A stretch of 58,140 bases of DNA from Thermodesulfobacteriota bacterium (GTDB taxonomy: Bacteria; Desulfobacterota; WTBG01; CAIYCZ01; CAIRTM01), in contig JANQGV010000095.1 of assembly GCA_028282925.1 (NCBI GenBank), forward strand, positions 1 through 58,140, read 5' to 3'. This document shows, piece by piece, positions 26,701 to 34,706 of the stretch (the stretch's first letter is position 1; every line of letters begins with the position of its first letter). The notes below the pieces were generated by a model. The model saw nothing but the letters and a program-made list of their open reading frames with translations. It was not told the origin of the DNA and made no database searches. Position numbers and translations under genes: made by a program.

Positions 26701-27843
26701 GATTTCATACCGCGCAGTATATGGATAGGTCCGTAAATATTTTACATCAAAATCACTGGCCATGAGTTCAGTGGGGTCACTGACTGCGAACTCTATAACG
26801 CTTCCGTCGCCGGTGTTTTTAACATTTTCTTCAGACCATAAACGAATTGCGTTAAAAAAATAGTTGCCGGTGGAACCGTCGAGCCCGTACCCGCCATAGT
26901 GCATCTTGTTCACTTCGGCAACCATGGTTGCTGCAAGCTGGTTCATCTGGTCAAGATAGCTGGGAATAATCGTGTCACGGATTTCCAGTAGCCCGTTCAA
27001 CTGACCGCCGTTAATTTTGTCGGTTATATCCTTTTGGGTGTCGCCTTCGACATACATTATTGCAAAAAGGTTATCACGTTCAGGGTCGGTTGCAATTGCC
27101 ATATCCCAGCTCAGGTTTTCTGCAACAAGGGGTTTGCCGGATGCGCTTGTTAAAATGGTTACCTGGCTGTCTGCTTCTTCTATAACCGTTATATCTATGT
27201 ATTGGGCCAGTTCCTCAATTTTAAGTTGACGCTGATCGGTGATATCATTTGCGCCTGAACTTGCGGCATTGGTTCCCAGAACCTGTCCGTTCAATTCAGC
27301 AATCTCATCTGTTAAGGTATTAATGGTGTTGACTACATCGGAAATACGATTATTGGCATCGGCCCGTATGTCTTCCAGATTGGCCATCATGCTCTGGAAT
27401 GTTTTTGCGATTGAATCTCCCTGGGTCTGGAGAATAACACGTTCAGCTATTCCTTCCGGGTGGTCCGCCAGATCCTGCCAAGCCGCCCAGAACTCATTCA
27501 TCATATTGTTCAGACCCAGTTCGCTTGTCTCGTTGAATATTGATTCGGCCTGGTTCATATAGGTATCTTTAATGTCCCAGCGCCCCAGAATGCTGGTTTC
27601 AAGCATAATGGTGTTGTTGAGGAATTTATCGTAACTTTTTGTAATTGCAGTAATTTCGGCACCCCTACCGAAATAAAGTCCGGAAACACGCTGGGGATCA
27701 ATAGGTTCAATAACGGCTTTTTGCCGGGAATAGCCGGGCGTATTGACATTTGCAAGGTTATGAGACGTAACGGATACAGCCGATTGCTGTGTCAGCAATG
27801 CCTCCTTCCCAACGTGCAGTGCTCCGAATATGCCGACTCCCAT
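23728..27843 (-). CDS. flgK: Giant flagellar hook-associated protein 1 FlgK with tandem beta-module insertions
   Basis: 1371 residues, over twice the usual ~550-650. The termini are ordinary FlgK: N-terminal residues 1-350 (SHNLANVNTPGYSRQ, DQRQLKIEELAQYIDITV) and C-terminal 1255-1371 (DNRNALAISGLKE, DEEMVDLIKHQQAYAAATKI). Between them are seven copies of a ~95-residue module of the form NDxIVFDDGGG, a T-L-x-G-x-YTAEELAAEIERxLE helix, FTVSYD..F.I, then WTDxNTTAAxxLGF. Copies 1-4 cover about residues 390-845. A normal FlgK segment (GMMAKFADNTAPPDIGD to ITLSDPEKLAAA, about 870-917) follows, then copies 5-7 (917-1230). The modules probably form an enlarged exposed domain at the junction. Confidence 0.93.
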   Translation of the reverse strand: MGVGIFGALHVGKEALLTQQSAVSVTSHNLANVNTPGYSRQKAVIEPIDPQRVSGLYFGRGAEITAITKSYDKFLNNTIMLETSILGRWDIKDTYMNQAESIFNETSELGLNNMMNEFWAAWQDLADHPEGIAERVILQTQGDSIAKTFQSMMANLEDIRADANNRISDVVNTINTLTDEIAELNGQVLGTNAASSGANDITDQRQLKIEELAQYIDITVIEEADSQVTILTSASGKPLVAENLSWDMAIATDPERDNLFAIMYVEGDTQKDITDKINGGQLNGLLEIRDTIIPSYLDQMNQLAATMVAEVNKMHYGGYGLDGSTGNYFFNAIRLWSEENVKNTGDGSVIEFAVSDPTELMASDFDVKYLRTYPYTARYEIYDTINEEYVFKIDSSNSTIVFDDSTDKQTTSTADLKDGSYTGDELAVELERALEEASSSGQDYEVTYNSDTRHFSIANHSTTSVDIRWNDPNTSAADVLGFENTYTVYANTNDQIVFDDGSGGAAETATLRTGTYTADQMAAEIKRALDTASAGAGGNTYTVSYDEINRVFNIQVGVGTSDFNWTGSSAAEMIGFNVNSTAVAADQSDFTAGTVVLGNKYTESITNAGTYTHAANIFEIDATNNQIVFDDNGGGGPFTVTLQNGIYTAEELAAEIERVLEGGGNNAEFTVSYDQFRKFNIEVDNNPGGNVDLLWTNAACTAATILGFDTGSDDTINQAGPTTATGDNEAGTYRYYERTFTIESGVNDGIVFNDSGIGDGTGGNLVTATLQDGDYTGEELAAEIERVLESSVGSNGQDYIVTYNIWDGQFTIINGNNNTSSVTIDWTHINSTAGATLGFNAVATTLTVGNGTTSNNRVGDYQNYQEVDFYGMMAKFADNTAPPDIGDILHLYGVKDAANNISMDAITLSDPEKLAAALDSFDIDGENNVIIFDNDGDLTDGINYKVEIAQGRYTADELAKEIERQLEQKGADEFVIQAGVNDTIRFDDGAGVVLNAVIPPSGGTPYSGSQLAAVIETQLEAAGAAQFTVTFDDAANKFNIQVDNAAGPANEVTFYWSDPLNTAAGTLGFQTTDSLGLPNGSIESSDNPVHQNYTVSYDSSTQQFTIANNSGNVNALTMLWEHPDTTAEFTLGFNEKLYTITQGVNDQLVFDEDGGPAITITIPDGLYSGEELADRIQDQLRAQGTEEYNVNYNTTTRAFTFENPAGNTLNVLWTDVNTTIEQTLGYNNAADDAVVAAAPSSPDFIPFDIAVNSSVSSDFQTGGFAVGDNRNALAISGLKEINVMSNDTLTMDTFYNILVGQVGTEVDSTNDNIEFQTFLLQQYEERREAIAGVSIDEEMVDLIKHQQAYAAATKIISTLNTMLDQLISLKT
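24154..25095 (-). repeat. FlgK module repeats 5-7, with copy 6 nested inside copy 5
   Basis: Copy 5 starts at 25095 (IDGENNVIIFDNDG, YTADELAKEIERQLEQKG) and is interrupted at 24922. Copy 6 (IQAGVNDTIRFDDGAG to NTAAGTLGF, 24628-24921) lies inside it, followed by a short linker. The second half of copy 5 then resumes (NYTVSYDSSTQQFTIAN to DTTAEFTLGF, 24436-24573). Copy 7 is complete (24154-24435). A beta module has been inserted into the loop of another. Confidence 0.8.
25309..26676 (-). repeat. FlgK module repeats 1-4
   Basis: Four diverged copies of the ~95-residue module. Approximate spans: copy 1 26386-26676, copy 2 26089-26385, copy 3 25714-26001, copy 4 25309-25632. Each carries a VFDD or VFND box, a conserved helix (YTADQMAAEIKRALD, YTAEELAAEIERVLE, YTGEELAAEIERVLE) and an end box close to W-T/N-x(4-10)-A-x-x-LGF. 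Copies 3 and 4 share the longest identical stretch, ELAAEIERVLE. Confidence 0.85.
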
Positions 27844-27845
27844 AA

Positions 27846-28358
27846 TCAGGCCTCCTCCCTGAGCATGGACCGGACCATTTTGTTTGTTTTATACTGACCA
27901 TTGTTTTCATAAATCGGTCCGCCCGAGGTTGCGCATGATACCAGAAACGATATTGAGCTTTTAATCGCCCTAAGAGAACCGTGTATCAAGCGCTCATTAT
28001 CGGCATTGAGTTCCTTAACCGACTGGGCTATTGCTATAAGCTTTGAATATCCTGCTTTTAACGGAGCTTTATGTGGTTCTTTCAGTATCTTAATGAGGTG
28101 TATAAGGGTGGGTTTGCCCTCGAAATTCTTTACTTTCGTGTAAATTTTTTCAAGAATCTGTTCACATGATTCATCCAGCAGTTTGATCTGTAAAATCAGT
28201 ACTTCTTTTTTCTTGTTATTAGCAAACAGATCATCTACCGCTGAATCTAAAATGATCTCATTTTCCCGGCGCAGGATATCCAGTAGTTTTGTATACAGTT
28301 CGGTCTGGTTGCGAATGAGGTTTTGAAGGTCTTCCAGTAGTTTCATCATGCTATCCAC
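27846..28358 (-). CDS. flgN: Flagellar export chaperone FlgN
   Basis: 170 residues, helical, with the FlgN layout: LLEDLQNLIRNQTELYTKLL, ILRRENEIILDSAVDDLFAN, then KKEVLILQIKLLDESCEQIL. FlgN guards FlgK and FlgL before export. It lies directly before flgK (two-base gap), the normal order flgM-flgN-flgK-flgL. With a FlgK over twice normal size, this chaperone's client is unusual, but the chaperone itself looks ordinary. Confidence 0.86.
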   Translation of the reverse strand: MDSMMKLLEDLQNLIRNQTELYTKLLDILRRENEIILDSAVDDLFANNKKKEVLILQIKLLDESCEQILEKIYTKVKNFEGKPTLIHLIKILKEPHKAPLKAGYSKLIAIAQSVKELNADNERLIHGSLRAIKSSISFLVSCATSGGPIYENNGQYKTNKMVRSMLREEA

Positions 28359-28414
28359 CCGCTTTCACTATGGTGGATAAAGGATTCTGTGGAGACCTTG
28401 CCGAATGCTACGGC

Positions 28415-28711
28415 TTAGGCGAGCAGATCAACGAGGGAATCTGTAACGATGTTCTCGGAAGCTTTGGCGGGATCGGATTTATATGAGCCCTCTGCAACCT
28501 GTTTGTTCAGCTCATCAACCCTTTCCTGCCGTACATCCGGTACGTTCCCCAGGACATCCTTTATCCTGTTAAACTCCTGGGCTCTGGCGGATAGCTGAAC
28601 ATTATCACCCTCAGGTTTAGTATTGTTCTGGCCGTTTTTGCCGACCTTGTCCTGAGGGGTTTCTTGCAGTGACTTAAGATTTACAACAGACTCTTCATTT
28701 TGTATTTTCAT
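28415..28711 (-). CDS. flgM: Anti-sigma-28 factor FlgM
   Basis: 98 residues, acidic and largely disordered, with the conserved C-terminal half: VQLSARAQEFNRIKDVLGN, PDVRQERVDELNKQVAEGSY and a terminal SENIVTDSLVDLLA. FlgM binds the flagellar sigma factor FliA (encoded at 37.3-38.1 kb here) until it is exported through the finished hook-basal body. An AGGGAG site precedes ATG 28711. A sigma-28-type promoter lies 38-65 bases upstream of the start, as expected for a gene under its own feedback. Confidence 0.92.
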   Translation of the reverse strand: MKIQNEESVVNLKSLQETPQDKVGKNGQNNTKPEGDNVQLSARAQEFNRIKDVLGNVPDVRQERVDELNKQVAEGSYKSDPAKASENIVTDSLVDLLA

Positions 28712-28748
28712 CGTGTTCTCCCTGAATTTCCTCTTGAGTCTACTATAA

Positions 28749-28776
28749 ATATCGTCAATTCTGCAAGAAAACTTTA
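28749..28776 (-). promoter_or_regulatory. Sigma-28 (FliA)-type promoter of flgM
   Basis: Read on the minus strand: TAAAGTTT (28776-28769, identical to the enterobacterial -35), 12 bases, then GACGATAT (28756-28749, six of eight to GCCGATAA). Transcription would begin near 28742, about 30 bases before the flgM ATG. The cognate sigma factor gene is in the same window. Confidence 0.6.
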
Positions 28777-28820
28777 GTGCAATCAGCCTATCCGTCGCTG
28801 CCCATCTCTATGAGCAAAAA

Positions 28821-29189
28821 TTAAATAATCACGTCTCCAATGAGTTTACTGTTTGTATTTGCTTCATTTTTCTGAGGACTTATTTGTTTGTACAGTGCCT
28901 GTGCCAGACTTCCCTTGGTATTACTGGACATAATTTTTGCGTACTCCTGGTCCAGCATGCCGGTGTACACATCTTCAGCCTGACCACCGTAAAAAAGCCC
29001 GGTTTTTTCAACCGTATTACGCATGGACTTAAGCATGCAGTTAAAAAGTACCGATTCAAATTCGGAACACATCTCCTTGAGCTTTTTGTCTTCCAGGTTC
29101 TTCTTGACGGCATCAAGATCGGTAAAACCGCCGGTCCGGTTTGTTTGAGGAGAAATTGTCTGCATGCCTGCAAGCGTTGACATATGCAT
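28821..29189 (-). CDS. flgJ: Rod-binding protein, FlgJ N-terminal type
   Basis: 122 residues, containing only the rod-binding domain of FlgJ: LKEMCSEFESVLFNCMLKSMRNTV then GLFYGGQAEDVYTGMLDQEYAKIM, ending in SLAQALYKQI. The C-terminal muramidase domain of the enterobacterial protein is missing, as is common in other phyla, so a separate enzyme would cut the wall for rod passage. It follows flgI by seven bases and ends the flgF-flgJ block; a 109-base gap before flgM carries the sigma-28 promoter. Confidence 0.88.
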   Translation of the reverse strand: MHMSTLAGMQTISPQTNRTGGFTDLDAVKKNLEDKKLKEMCSEFESVLFNCMLKSMRNTVEKTGLFYGGQAEDVYTGMLDQEYAKIMSSNTKGSLAQALYKQISPQKNEANTNSKLIGDVII

Positions 29190-29196
29190 TCCTTAC

Positions 29197-30312
29197 TTAT
29201 ATGAGTTCAATTTTGGCCTGTAAGGCCCCGGCCGCTTTTATTGCCTGTAAAATGGCTATTAAATCACGCGGTGTAACCCCGATTGCGTTCAAACCTCGAA
29301 TAACAGCCCCGATACTTGCTCCTTCCGGCAAAAGGATCAGGTTCGACTTTTCTTCCCGGATCTGCACCTGGGTTTGGGGCACTACAGCGGTTTCCCCGCC
29401 GGAAAACGGCAGAGGCTGTGAAACACCGGGCTGCTCTTTTATAATAATGCTCAAATTACCGTGAGAAACCGCAACCGTGGAAATCCGTACATTTTCTCCG
29501 ATTACCACCGTTCCGGTACGCTCATTGAGTATGACTTTGGCAATGCTGTCGGGTTTGACATCAAGGGCCTCAAGGTCGGCTATAAAAGAGACAATATTGT
29601 TTTTGTAGGCTGCCGGAAGCAGTACATTTACCGTACCGGAATCAATTGCCTGTGCATACCCTGCACCGAAACTGTCTGAAATAACCTGCGCCATACGGAT
29701 GCTGGTTGTAAAGTCAGGGTTGTTCAGAATCACGTCAAGGTTCGCCTTTTTACTGAGGTCAAGCGGCACTTCCTTTTCAACCAGCGCACCGCCGGGAATG
29801 CTGCCGACCAAAAGATGGTTTTTCTGGATCGAAGATCCGGAGGCACCGCCGGCCTCAAATCCGCCGATTGAAATCGGACCCTGGGCTACGGCGTATACCT
29901 GACCGTCGGCGCCTTTCAGGGGTGTCATCAGAAGCGTTCCACCCTGCAGGTTCTCGGCATTACCGATGGACGAAACGGTTACATCCAGTCGGGCACCGAC
30001 CTTGGCAAAGGGCGGCAATACTGCCGTAACCATGACCCCGGCCACGTTGTCTACGTCAACCTGGGCAGCATCTACAACGATACCCATCTTCTCAAGCATA
30101 TTTGCCAGGGTTTGATTCATAAACTGAGTTTTGTCGTCGTCGCCCGTACCATTCAGGCCCACGATAAGCCCATAACCAACAAGCTGGTTGTTCCTGACAC
30201 CTTTTATGCTCGCAAGATCTTTGATCCGGATTGCAGGGGCCTGTGCCGTTACGAAAAATACAATCAACAGCGTTATGATGGTGGATTTAATATATTTCAT
30301 GATAGTCATCAT
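29197..30312 (-). CDS. flgI: Flagellar P-ring protein FlgI
   Basis: About 371 residues, the usual FlgI size. A signal peptide (MMTIMKYIKSTIITLLIVFF, cut near AQAPA) exports it to the periplasm, where it forms the P ring in peptidoglycan. Family motifs are IRIKDLASIKGVRNNQLVGY, GLNGTGDDDKT, AVTAVLPPFAKVGARLDVTV-like and GSIPGGALVEKEV, ending in ALQAKIELI. Start chosen at ATG 30312, one base after the flgH stop; ATG 30309 and 30300 are also in frame. No strong Shine-Dalgarno is visible, so coupling to flgH is likely. Confidence 0.95.
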   Translation of the reverse strand: MMTIMKYIKSTIITLLIVFFVTAQAPAIRIKDLASIKGVRNNQLVGYGLIVGLNGTGDDDKTQFMNQTLANMLEKMGIVVDAAQVDVDNVAGVMVTAVLPPFAKVGARLDVTVSSIGNAENLQGGTLLMTPLKGADGQVYAVAQGPISIGGFEAGGASGSSIQKNHLLVGSIPGGALVEKEVPLDLSKKANLDVILNNPDFTTSIRMAQVISDSFGAGYAQAIDSGTVNVLLPAAYKNNIVSFIADLEALDVKPDSIAKVILNERTGTVVIGENVRISTVAVSHGNLSIIIKEQPGVSQPLPFSGGETAVVPQTQVQIREEKSNLILLPEGASIGAVIRGLNAIGVTPRDLIAILQAIKAAGALQAKIELI

Positions 30313-30313
30313 T

Positions 30314-31090
30314 CTAGAACGGCCAGAAAAAATCAAAAAGTCTGTGGGTTGTACCCGGTTTCTGTTTATCTGAAATAACGCCTTTACCGGCGATACTTAT
30401 TTTTGCGTCTGCGATAACTGTTGAAACAACCACATTATTAGGCGAGATATCCTCCGGCCGCACAATGCCGCTCAGTTTAATAATCTGCTTTTCATTATTA
30501 ATGGTCACCTCACGCCTGCCCTCGATAAACAGGTTACCGTTGGGATATACGTCGGATACTTTTGCCGTAATGGTGGCTATCAATTGGTCTTTAGTTGATG
30601 TTGATCCGGAGCCGTCATACGTATTTTGGGTACTCGACTCTATTTCAGGCTTGAATGGCCGGTCGATACGCTGTGCGGCGGTTGCCGCCCCGGTGTCCTT
30701 ACCCCATAAATTACTCAGACCGAACGTTAAATCAGAACCGAAAAACTTTGTCAGCGCCGATTTCATACCGTCTTTGCGGGAAAGCTTGGTTGAGGAATCC
30801 CTGGATGCATCGGCCTGCTCCATTATATTTATGGTCAGAATGTCATTAATGTTACTGGCTTTATTGTCGCCGAATAGAAACGCCCGTGAATTATGCGGAA
30901 CCCATAACGATCCTTCATAGGGGTTTCGTACTTGGAAGTACGAATCAGGCTTTTTTTCGTCGGATGGTTCATCAAGCGACTCAACTTCAGCACGCTTGTA
31001 TCGCAGGCCTTCAAAATTAAGTGCACAACCCGAGAGCGCAAAACCCATAAGAAAGAAAAAGATGAGGAATTTTTTGAGATTACACTTCAT
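30314..31090 (-). CDS. flgH: Flagellar L-ring lipoprotein FlgH
   Basis: 258 residues. The N-terminus MKCNLKKFLIFFFLMGFALS is followed by Cys22 of the lipobox (ALSGC), so it is an outer-membrane lipoprotein. FlgH motifs seen are SLWVPHNSRAFLFGDNKASN-like, DILTINIMEQADASRDSST and VYPNGNLFIEGRREV, GIVRPEDISPNNVV. Presence of FlgH and FlgI indicates an outer membrane crossed by the flagellar rod. It is three bases downstream of flgA. Confidence 0.95.
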   Translation of the reverse strand: MKCNLKKFLIFFFLMGFALSGCALNFEGLRYKRAEVESLDEPSDEKKPDSYFQVRNPYEGSLWVPHNSRAFLFGDNKASNINDILTINIMEQADASRDSSTKLSRKDGMKSALTKFFGSDLTFGLSNLWGKDTGAATAAQRIDRPFKPEIESSTQNTYDGSGSTSTKDQLIATITAKVSDVYPNGNLFIEGRREVTINNEKQIIKLSGIVRPEDISPNNVVVSTVIADAKISIAGKGVISDKQKPGTTHRLFDFFWPF

Positions 31091-31093
31091 GAG

Positions 31094-32074
31094 TTAATAT
31101 TTCACCTGCACACGTTTTTCTTCATGCACGAAGCCATAAATCTTTTTTTGTGACGTTACATTGTTGACCTTAATCAAATCACCAAGTGCACCGTCTTCCA
31201 GCACGATGCCCGGTGCTGTAATTGTGATAAAATCATCCTCAAAGAAAAGTGTTACCATATCACCTTTCTTAACAATGGGTGCTTTACAGAACATGTCTTT
31301 CCGAAGCAGCGTGTTAGGGCTGATTCTTTTTTTTGTACGGCTGCCGATAATTTCTTCAGGCCGTTTTACAGCGTTTTTGGTGATATAGGTGATGTCTTTT
31401 TGTACAACTCGCAGATCCTCTGCAGTTATAATTGAATGACGTTCAAGCTGTCCAAGGTTTACAACAACCGGGGCCACAACCACAATGTGCGCTGAAACAT
31501 CGGTTTTCTTTGCAAGTGATCCTTCTCGAGTATAAAAACCCAGGGTGGCGTTGAATCTTCCCAAAAAATCTTCACCCTTTTTGGTTTTGAAGCGCAGGGT
31601 ATAGTCTTTGTTGGGCAGTCGAACAGGTTTATAGAGGATGTCGCTTATCTGCACCTGGTCCGCCCTCCATGGCATTGCATCGATGATAAATGTGCGCAGA
31701 GGCATTTCGATATCGTTTTGCGAATATTCTCTGAAATCGGAAATGACGCGTATTTTTTTGGGACATGTAAGGTGTACGCTTTTAACGTCGACATCATTAT
31801 GTTTAAGACGTGCAACAATGTGACCTTTTGAGAGTACCCGTTCCTTACCTGGAAACGGTGCGCGTCCGATCGGGACTGTCTCCATCCTGGTAATAAAGTC
31901 CAGATCACCATAAATGGTGGCAATATCACCAAGTAAAATCGTGTTTTCATGCACCCATGCGGTGTCCTGAACGCTGATAGTACGACTCCAGGCCAAAGGC
32001 ATACCGATGACAAACAGCAAACATGCCGTAGCTGCAATCAAAAGCACAAAACGTGTGGATGACTTACTATTCAT
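31094..32074 (-). CDS. flgA: Flagella basal-body P-ring formation protein FlgA
   Basis: 326 residues with a signal peptide (STRFVLLIAATACLLFVIGM, cut near AWS). The C-terminal half is the SAF/FlgA domain: VNLGQLERHSIITAEDLRVV, RPEEIIGSRTKKRISPNTLL, GDMVTLFFEDDFITI and GALGDLIKVNNVTSQKKIYG. FlgA chaperones FlgI assembly in the periplasm. The N-terminal half (WVHENTILLGDIATIYGD) is also typical of longer FlgA proteins. Seven bases separate it from flgG. Confidence 0.92.
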   Translation of the reverse strand: MNSKSSTRFVLLIAATACLLFVIGMPLAWSRTISVQDTAWVHENTILLGDIATIYGDLDFITRMETVPIGRAPFPGKERVLSKGHIVARLKHNDVDVKSVHLTCPKKIRVISDFREYSQNDIEMPLRTFIIDAMPWRADQVQISDILYKPVRLPNKDYTLRFKTKKGEDFLGRFNATLGFYTREGSLAKKTDVSAHIVVVAPVVVNLGQLERHSIITAEDLRVVQKDITYITKNAVKRPEEIIGSRTKKRISPNTLLRKDMFCKAPIVKKGDMVTLFFEDDFITITAPGIVLEDGALGDLIKVNNVTSQKKIYGFVHEEKRVQVKY

Positions 32075-32080
32075 GGCATA

Positions 32081-32869
32081 TTATCTCTTCAGGTTATTGG
32101 CAACCTGCAACATATCGTCCGACGACTGAATGACCTTTGAGTTGATTTCATATGCACGCTGGCTGACGATCATATTGACCATTTCCTCCACAACGCTCAC
32201 ATTGGACATTTCCAAAAATCCTTGAGCGATTGTTCCATAACCGTCTTCACCGGGCGTACCGGTGGTTGCATCGCCGGAGGCATCGGTTTCATCATACAGG
32301 TTACGGCCGATGTTTTTCAGGCCCGCCTCATTTTGAAACATGGCCAGCTCAATATTACCGACCTCAACGGCTTCTGTTTCACCGGCCTGGAGAACGGATA
32401 CGGTACCGTCGGGACCGATTGTTATATTGGTAGCATCATCGGGCACCGTCATTTCCGGTTCAAGAGGGTAGCCGTCTGAGTTGACAATCCGACCGTCGCT
32501 GTCAAGCTTGAATGCGCCGGAACGAGTGTAAGCGGTTTCACCATCGGGCTTAATGATCTGGAAAAATCCTTTGCCCTCGACCGTCAGGTCAAGTTCATTC
32601 CTGGTTTGCATAAAATCGCCCTGTAAAAAAATATTTTGCACCGCAGCAAGACGTGCACCATGACCGACCTGAATGCCGGTAGGAACTTCATTACCGGCCG
32701 ACGTCGTGGTACCGGCCAGACGCAGCGTCTGGTACAACAGGTCCTGGAAATCGGCTCTGCCACGCTTAAAACCGGATGTATTGACGTTTGCAAGGTTGTT
32801 TGCAATTACGTCCATGTTGGTTTGCTGAGCATGCATGCCTGTTGCGCCGGTCCATAATGCTCTAATCAT
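32081..32869 (-). CDS. flgG: Flagellar distal rod protein FlgG
   Basis: 262 residues, standard for FlgG. N-terminal [40 protein letters not shown] and C-terminal [20 protein letters not shown] are nearly canonical. It forms the distal rod that crosses the peptidoglycan and outer membrane. Encoded 18 bases after flgF, with GGGAGG before ATG 32869. Confidence 0.96.
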   Translation of the reverse strand: MIRALWTGATGMHAQQTNMDVIANNLANVNTSGFKRGRADFQDLLYQTLRLAGTTTSAGNEVPTGIQVGHGARLAAVQNIFLQGDFMQTRNELDLTVEGKGFFQIIKPDGETAYTRSGAFKLDSDGRIVNSDGYPLEPEMTVPDDATNITIGPDGTVSVLQAGETEAVEVGNIELAMFQNEAGLKNIGRNLYDETDASGDATTGTPGEDGYGTIAQGFLEMSNVSVVEEMVNMIVSQRAYEINSKVIQSSDDMLQVANNLKR

Positions 32870-32887
32870 AACGTCCTCCCTGCTTTA

Positions 32888-33676
32888 TTAAACCATTCGT
32901 GATATTTCAAATAATTGACTCGTACTCTGGTCTATGGATGTAATCACCTTTTGATACGACTCATACATACGGTTGAGTTCAATCAAGCTGACCATCTCAG
33001 TGACAACATTAATGTTCGGGTTTTCCACATATCCCTGCTTAACAACGGTATTTTCCGCCTTCTTTTCAAAATCGCCTTGAGCCTTGAGTACAAACAGGTT
33101 CTGTCCTTCTTTCTTAAGAACATGAGGGTTGTCGAACTCCACAACGTCTATTCTACCTTCACGTTTACCGTCAAGAAGTACATTTCCCTCTGCATCAATG
33201 GTCAGGTCGCCTTCTCCCAAATCACGCAATCCTCTTCCACGTACATTGTATCCATCGGGGGTTACCAGTTCGCCGTCGCTGTTGAGCGAGAAATCGCCCT
33301 GCCGTGTGTAGCGGATGCCGCCGGAGGTTTCAATGGCGAAAAAGCCGGGGCCCTCAAGCGATATATTCAAGGGGTTTCCGGTAACCCTGTGTGTACCTTG
33401 TGAAAAATTCGTACCGACGAGGCGAGTCTTGGAGTAGACGCCGTTATAGGCTTTCAGCGGTTCGTCGAGCTGATCCAGATTTTCAATGGAACGCAGTTTT
33501 TTAAAGTCGGCCTGTTCGTCGAAGGCATCCTCAAGTTCAAAAATGAAAGATCTTGATGTTACCTTGTCGGCCTTATACCCTGTTGTATTGGCATTGGCCA
33601 AATTGTTCGCTACGAGTTGCAGTCGCAACTCCTGTAATTTTGCACCTGACAGCGCAACATAAATACCTTGATCCAT
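32888..33676 (-). CDS. flgF: Flagellar proximal rod protein FlgF (FlgF/FlgG family)
   Basis: 262 residues. N-terminal MDQGIYVALSGAKLQELRLQ and LVANNLANANTTGYKAD, C-terminal NVVTEMVSLIELNRMYESYQ. Central region has PLNISLEGPGFFAIETSGG. Start chosen at ATG 33676, where GGGAG lies upstream and the conserved N-terminus begins; an upstream frame to 33754 adds unrelated residues. First gene of the flgF-flgJ block, behind a sigma-54-type element. Confidence 0.93.
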   Translation of the reverse strand: MDQGIYVALSGAKLQELRLQLVANNLANANTTGYKADKVTSRSFIFELEDAFDEQADFKKLRSIENLDQLDEPLKAYNGVYSKTRLVGTNFSQGTHRVTGNPLNISLEGPGFFAIETSGGIRYTRQGDFSLNSDGELVTPDGYNVRGRGLRDLGEGDLTIDAEGNVLLDGKREGRIDVVEFDNPHVLKKEGQNLFVLKAQGDFEKKAENTVVKQGYVENPNINVVTEMVSLIELNRMYESYQKVITSIDQSTSQLFEISRMV

Positions 33677-33713
33677 TATTTTTCTCCCAGTGGTACTACT
33701 GATTACCCTTATA

Positions 33714-33729
33714 TTCAAGATGCATGCCA
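33714..33729 (-). promoter_or_regulatory. Sigma-54-type (-24/-12) promoter of the flgF block
   Basis: On the minus strand: TGGCATGCATCTTGAA, matching TGGCAYR-N4-TTGCW except that the -12 dinucleotide is GA, not GC. It ends 38 bases before the flgF ATG, almost the same spacing as the element before motA, and the two share the core GGCATGC. No other candidate promoter stands out upstream of flgF. Confidence 0.5.
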
Positions 33730-34159
33730 TGATTAAAAAACTGTTTTCAAGCATACAAGCATATAATACAAAGAATACATAACGCTCAATAATACACTGT
33801 TTTTACTTGTTTATTTTGATTAAACGTAAGAAGTTTACCAGCGAAACCAAGCTTGCCCCAACAGCGTGCAAGCAATAAGCAAAGGGTTGTAACGTTTGAG
33901 GTGGGAATAATTTTCCTATGTTGCAGCGGCGTTTAATTAATACGGTTTTAAATGGAGTTTGTGTGTTACGTACCGTATCCATAGTACTGTTTATTTTCAA
34001 AACAACCATTAACCGTATGAACGGTTATATGCATTGAAAAACAGTATTGAATTTCGAAACAGTTTTAGGGTACGGTTATCAGAAAACAGAAATCCGGTAT
34101 TTTAAAATAGCTTCATTGCCGAGTCTATGATCTGTCCTGCACGTAACAACAATTCCACA
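33730..34159. other. Intergenic region between flgF and the VanZ-like gene
   Basis: No gene is supported across this AT-rich stretch. It holds a perfect dyad TAACCGT-ATGA-ACGGTTA (34010-34027) and further ACGGT copies nearby (34071, 33972 as ACCGT), which might be operator sites. Promoters for the divergent VanZ-like gene must lie here, but none was clear enough to call. Confidence 0.5.
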
Positions 34160-34693
34160 ATGAAAACAAGATGGGCCGCTGTTATCGCCTACATACTGTT
34201 TATTTTTATTTCGCTTCCTCTGTTTCCTGCTCTATGGAGACTTGCATACCGCCACATTCCGGTTCTCCTTCACTCCGTGACCCTGTATTTACTCCCCTGC
34301 ACATTTTTATGCCTGTTCTGTTTGTGCATCTGGCATTTTAAAATACGCTCGATACTACTGTATGCTCAATTAGCAACCATTGCAGCAGCATTTATTGCCG
34401 TTCAAATATTCATGTGTGATTACCCGGCCGAAAGACTGCATTTAACTGAGTATGTAGTGCTGCCGGTGCTTCTGTACCGGGCGCTTTCCCTTACAGCAGA
34501 TCAAAAGCGGGTCTTTCTGTACGTTATTCTGTTGAGTGCGGCCACAGGTTTGCTTGATGAGTTGATACAGGGATTATTGCCGAACAGGTACTATGAATTT
34601 AAAGATGCAGGGCTGAACTGGATAGCTTCGCTGCTGGGAACCGGCATTATCGCAGCCTTTATCAGGAACGGTAAAACCAAAAGGAAGGCATGA
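34160..34693 (+). CDS. VanZ-like family membrane protein
   Basis: About 177 residues, five predicted membrane helices (starting with AAVIAYILFIFISLPLFPAL). The region ATGLLDELIQGLLPNRYYEF followed by KDAGLNWIASLLG is the VanZ-like signature with conserved Glu/Asp residues in a membrane loop. VanZ-like proteins are widespread and mostly uncharacterised; some affect teicoplanin sensitivity. Start is uncertain: ATG 34160 puts basic residues before the first helix, while ATG 34127 adds 11 polar residues; neither has a good ribosome site. It stands alone, convergent with the flagellar-block distal gene. Confidence 0.78.
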   Translation: MKTRWAAVIAYILFIFISLPLFPALWRLAYRHIPVLLHSVTLYLLPCTFLCLFCLCIWHFKIRSILLYAQLATIAAAFIAVQIFMCDYPAERLHLTEYVVLPVLLYRALSLTADQKRVFLYVILLSAATGLLDELIQGLLPNRYYEFKDAGLNWIASLLGTGIIAAFIRNGKTKRKA

Positions 34694-34706
34694 AGGGTCT
34701 ATTTGC

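Noticed and set aside
22821-27843. Possibility that the long flgK is two genes joined by an assembly or frameshift error
   Set aside because: A single uninterrupted frame runs from the conserved N-terminal helix to the conserved C-terminal helix, and the repeats diverge enough not to look like a collapsed or expanded tandem array.
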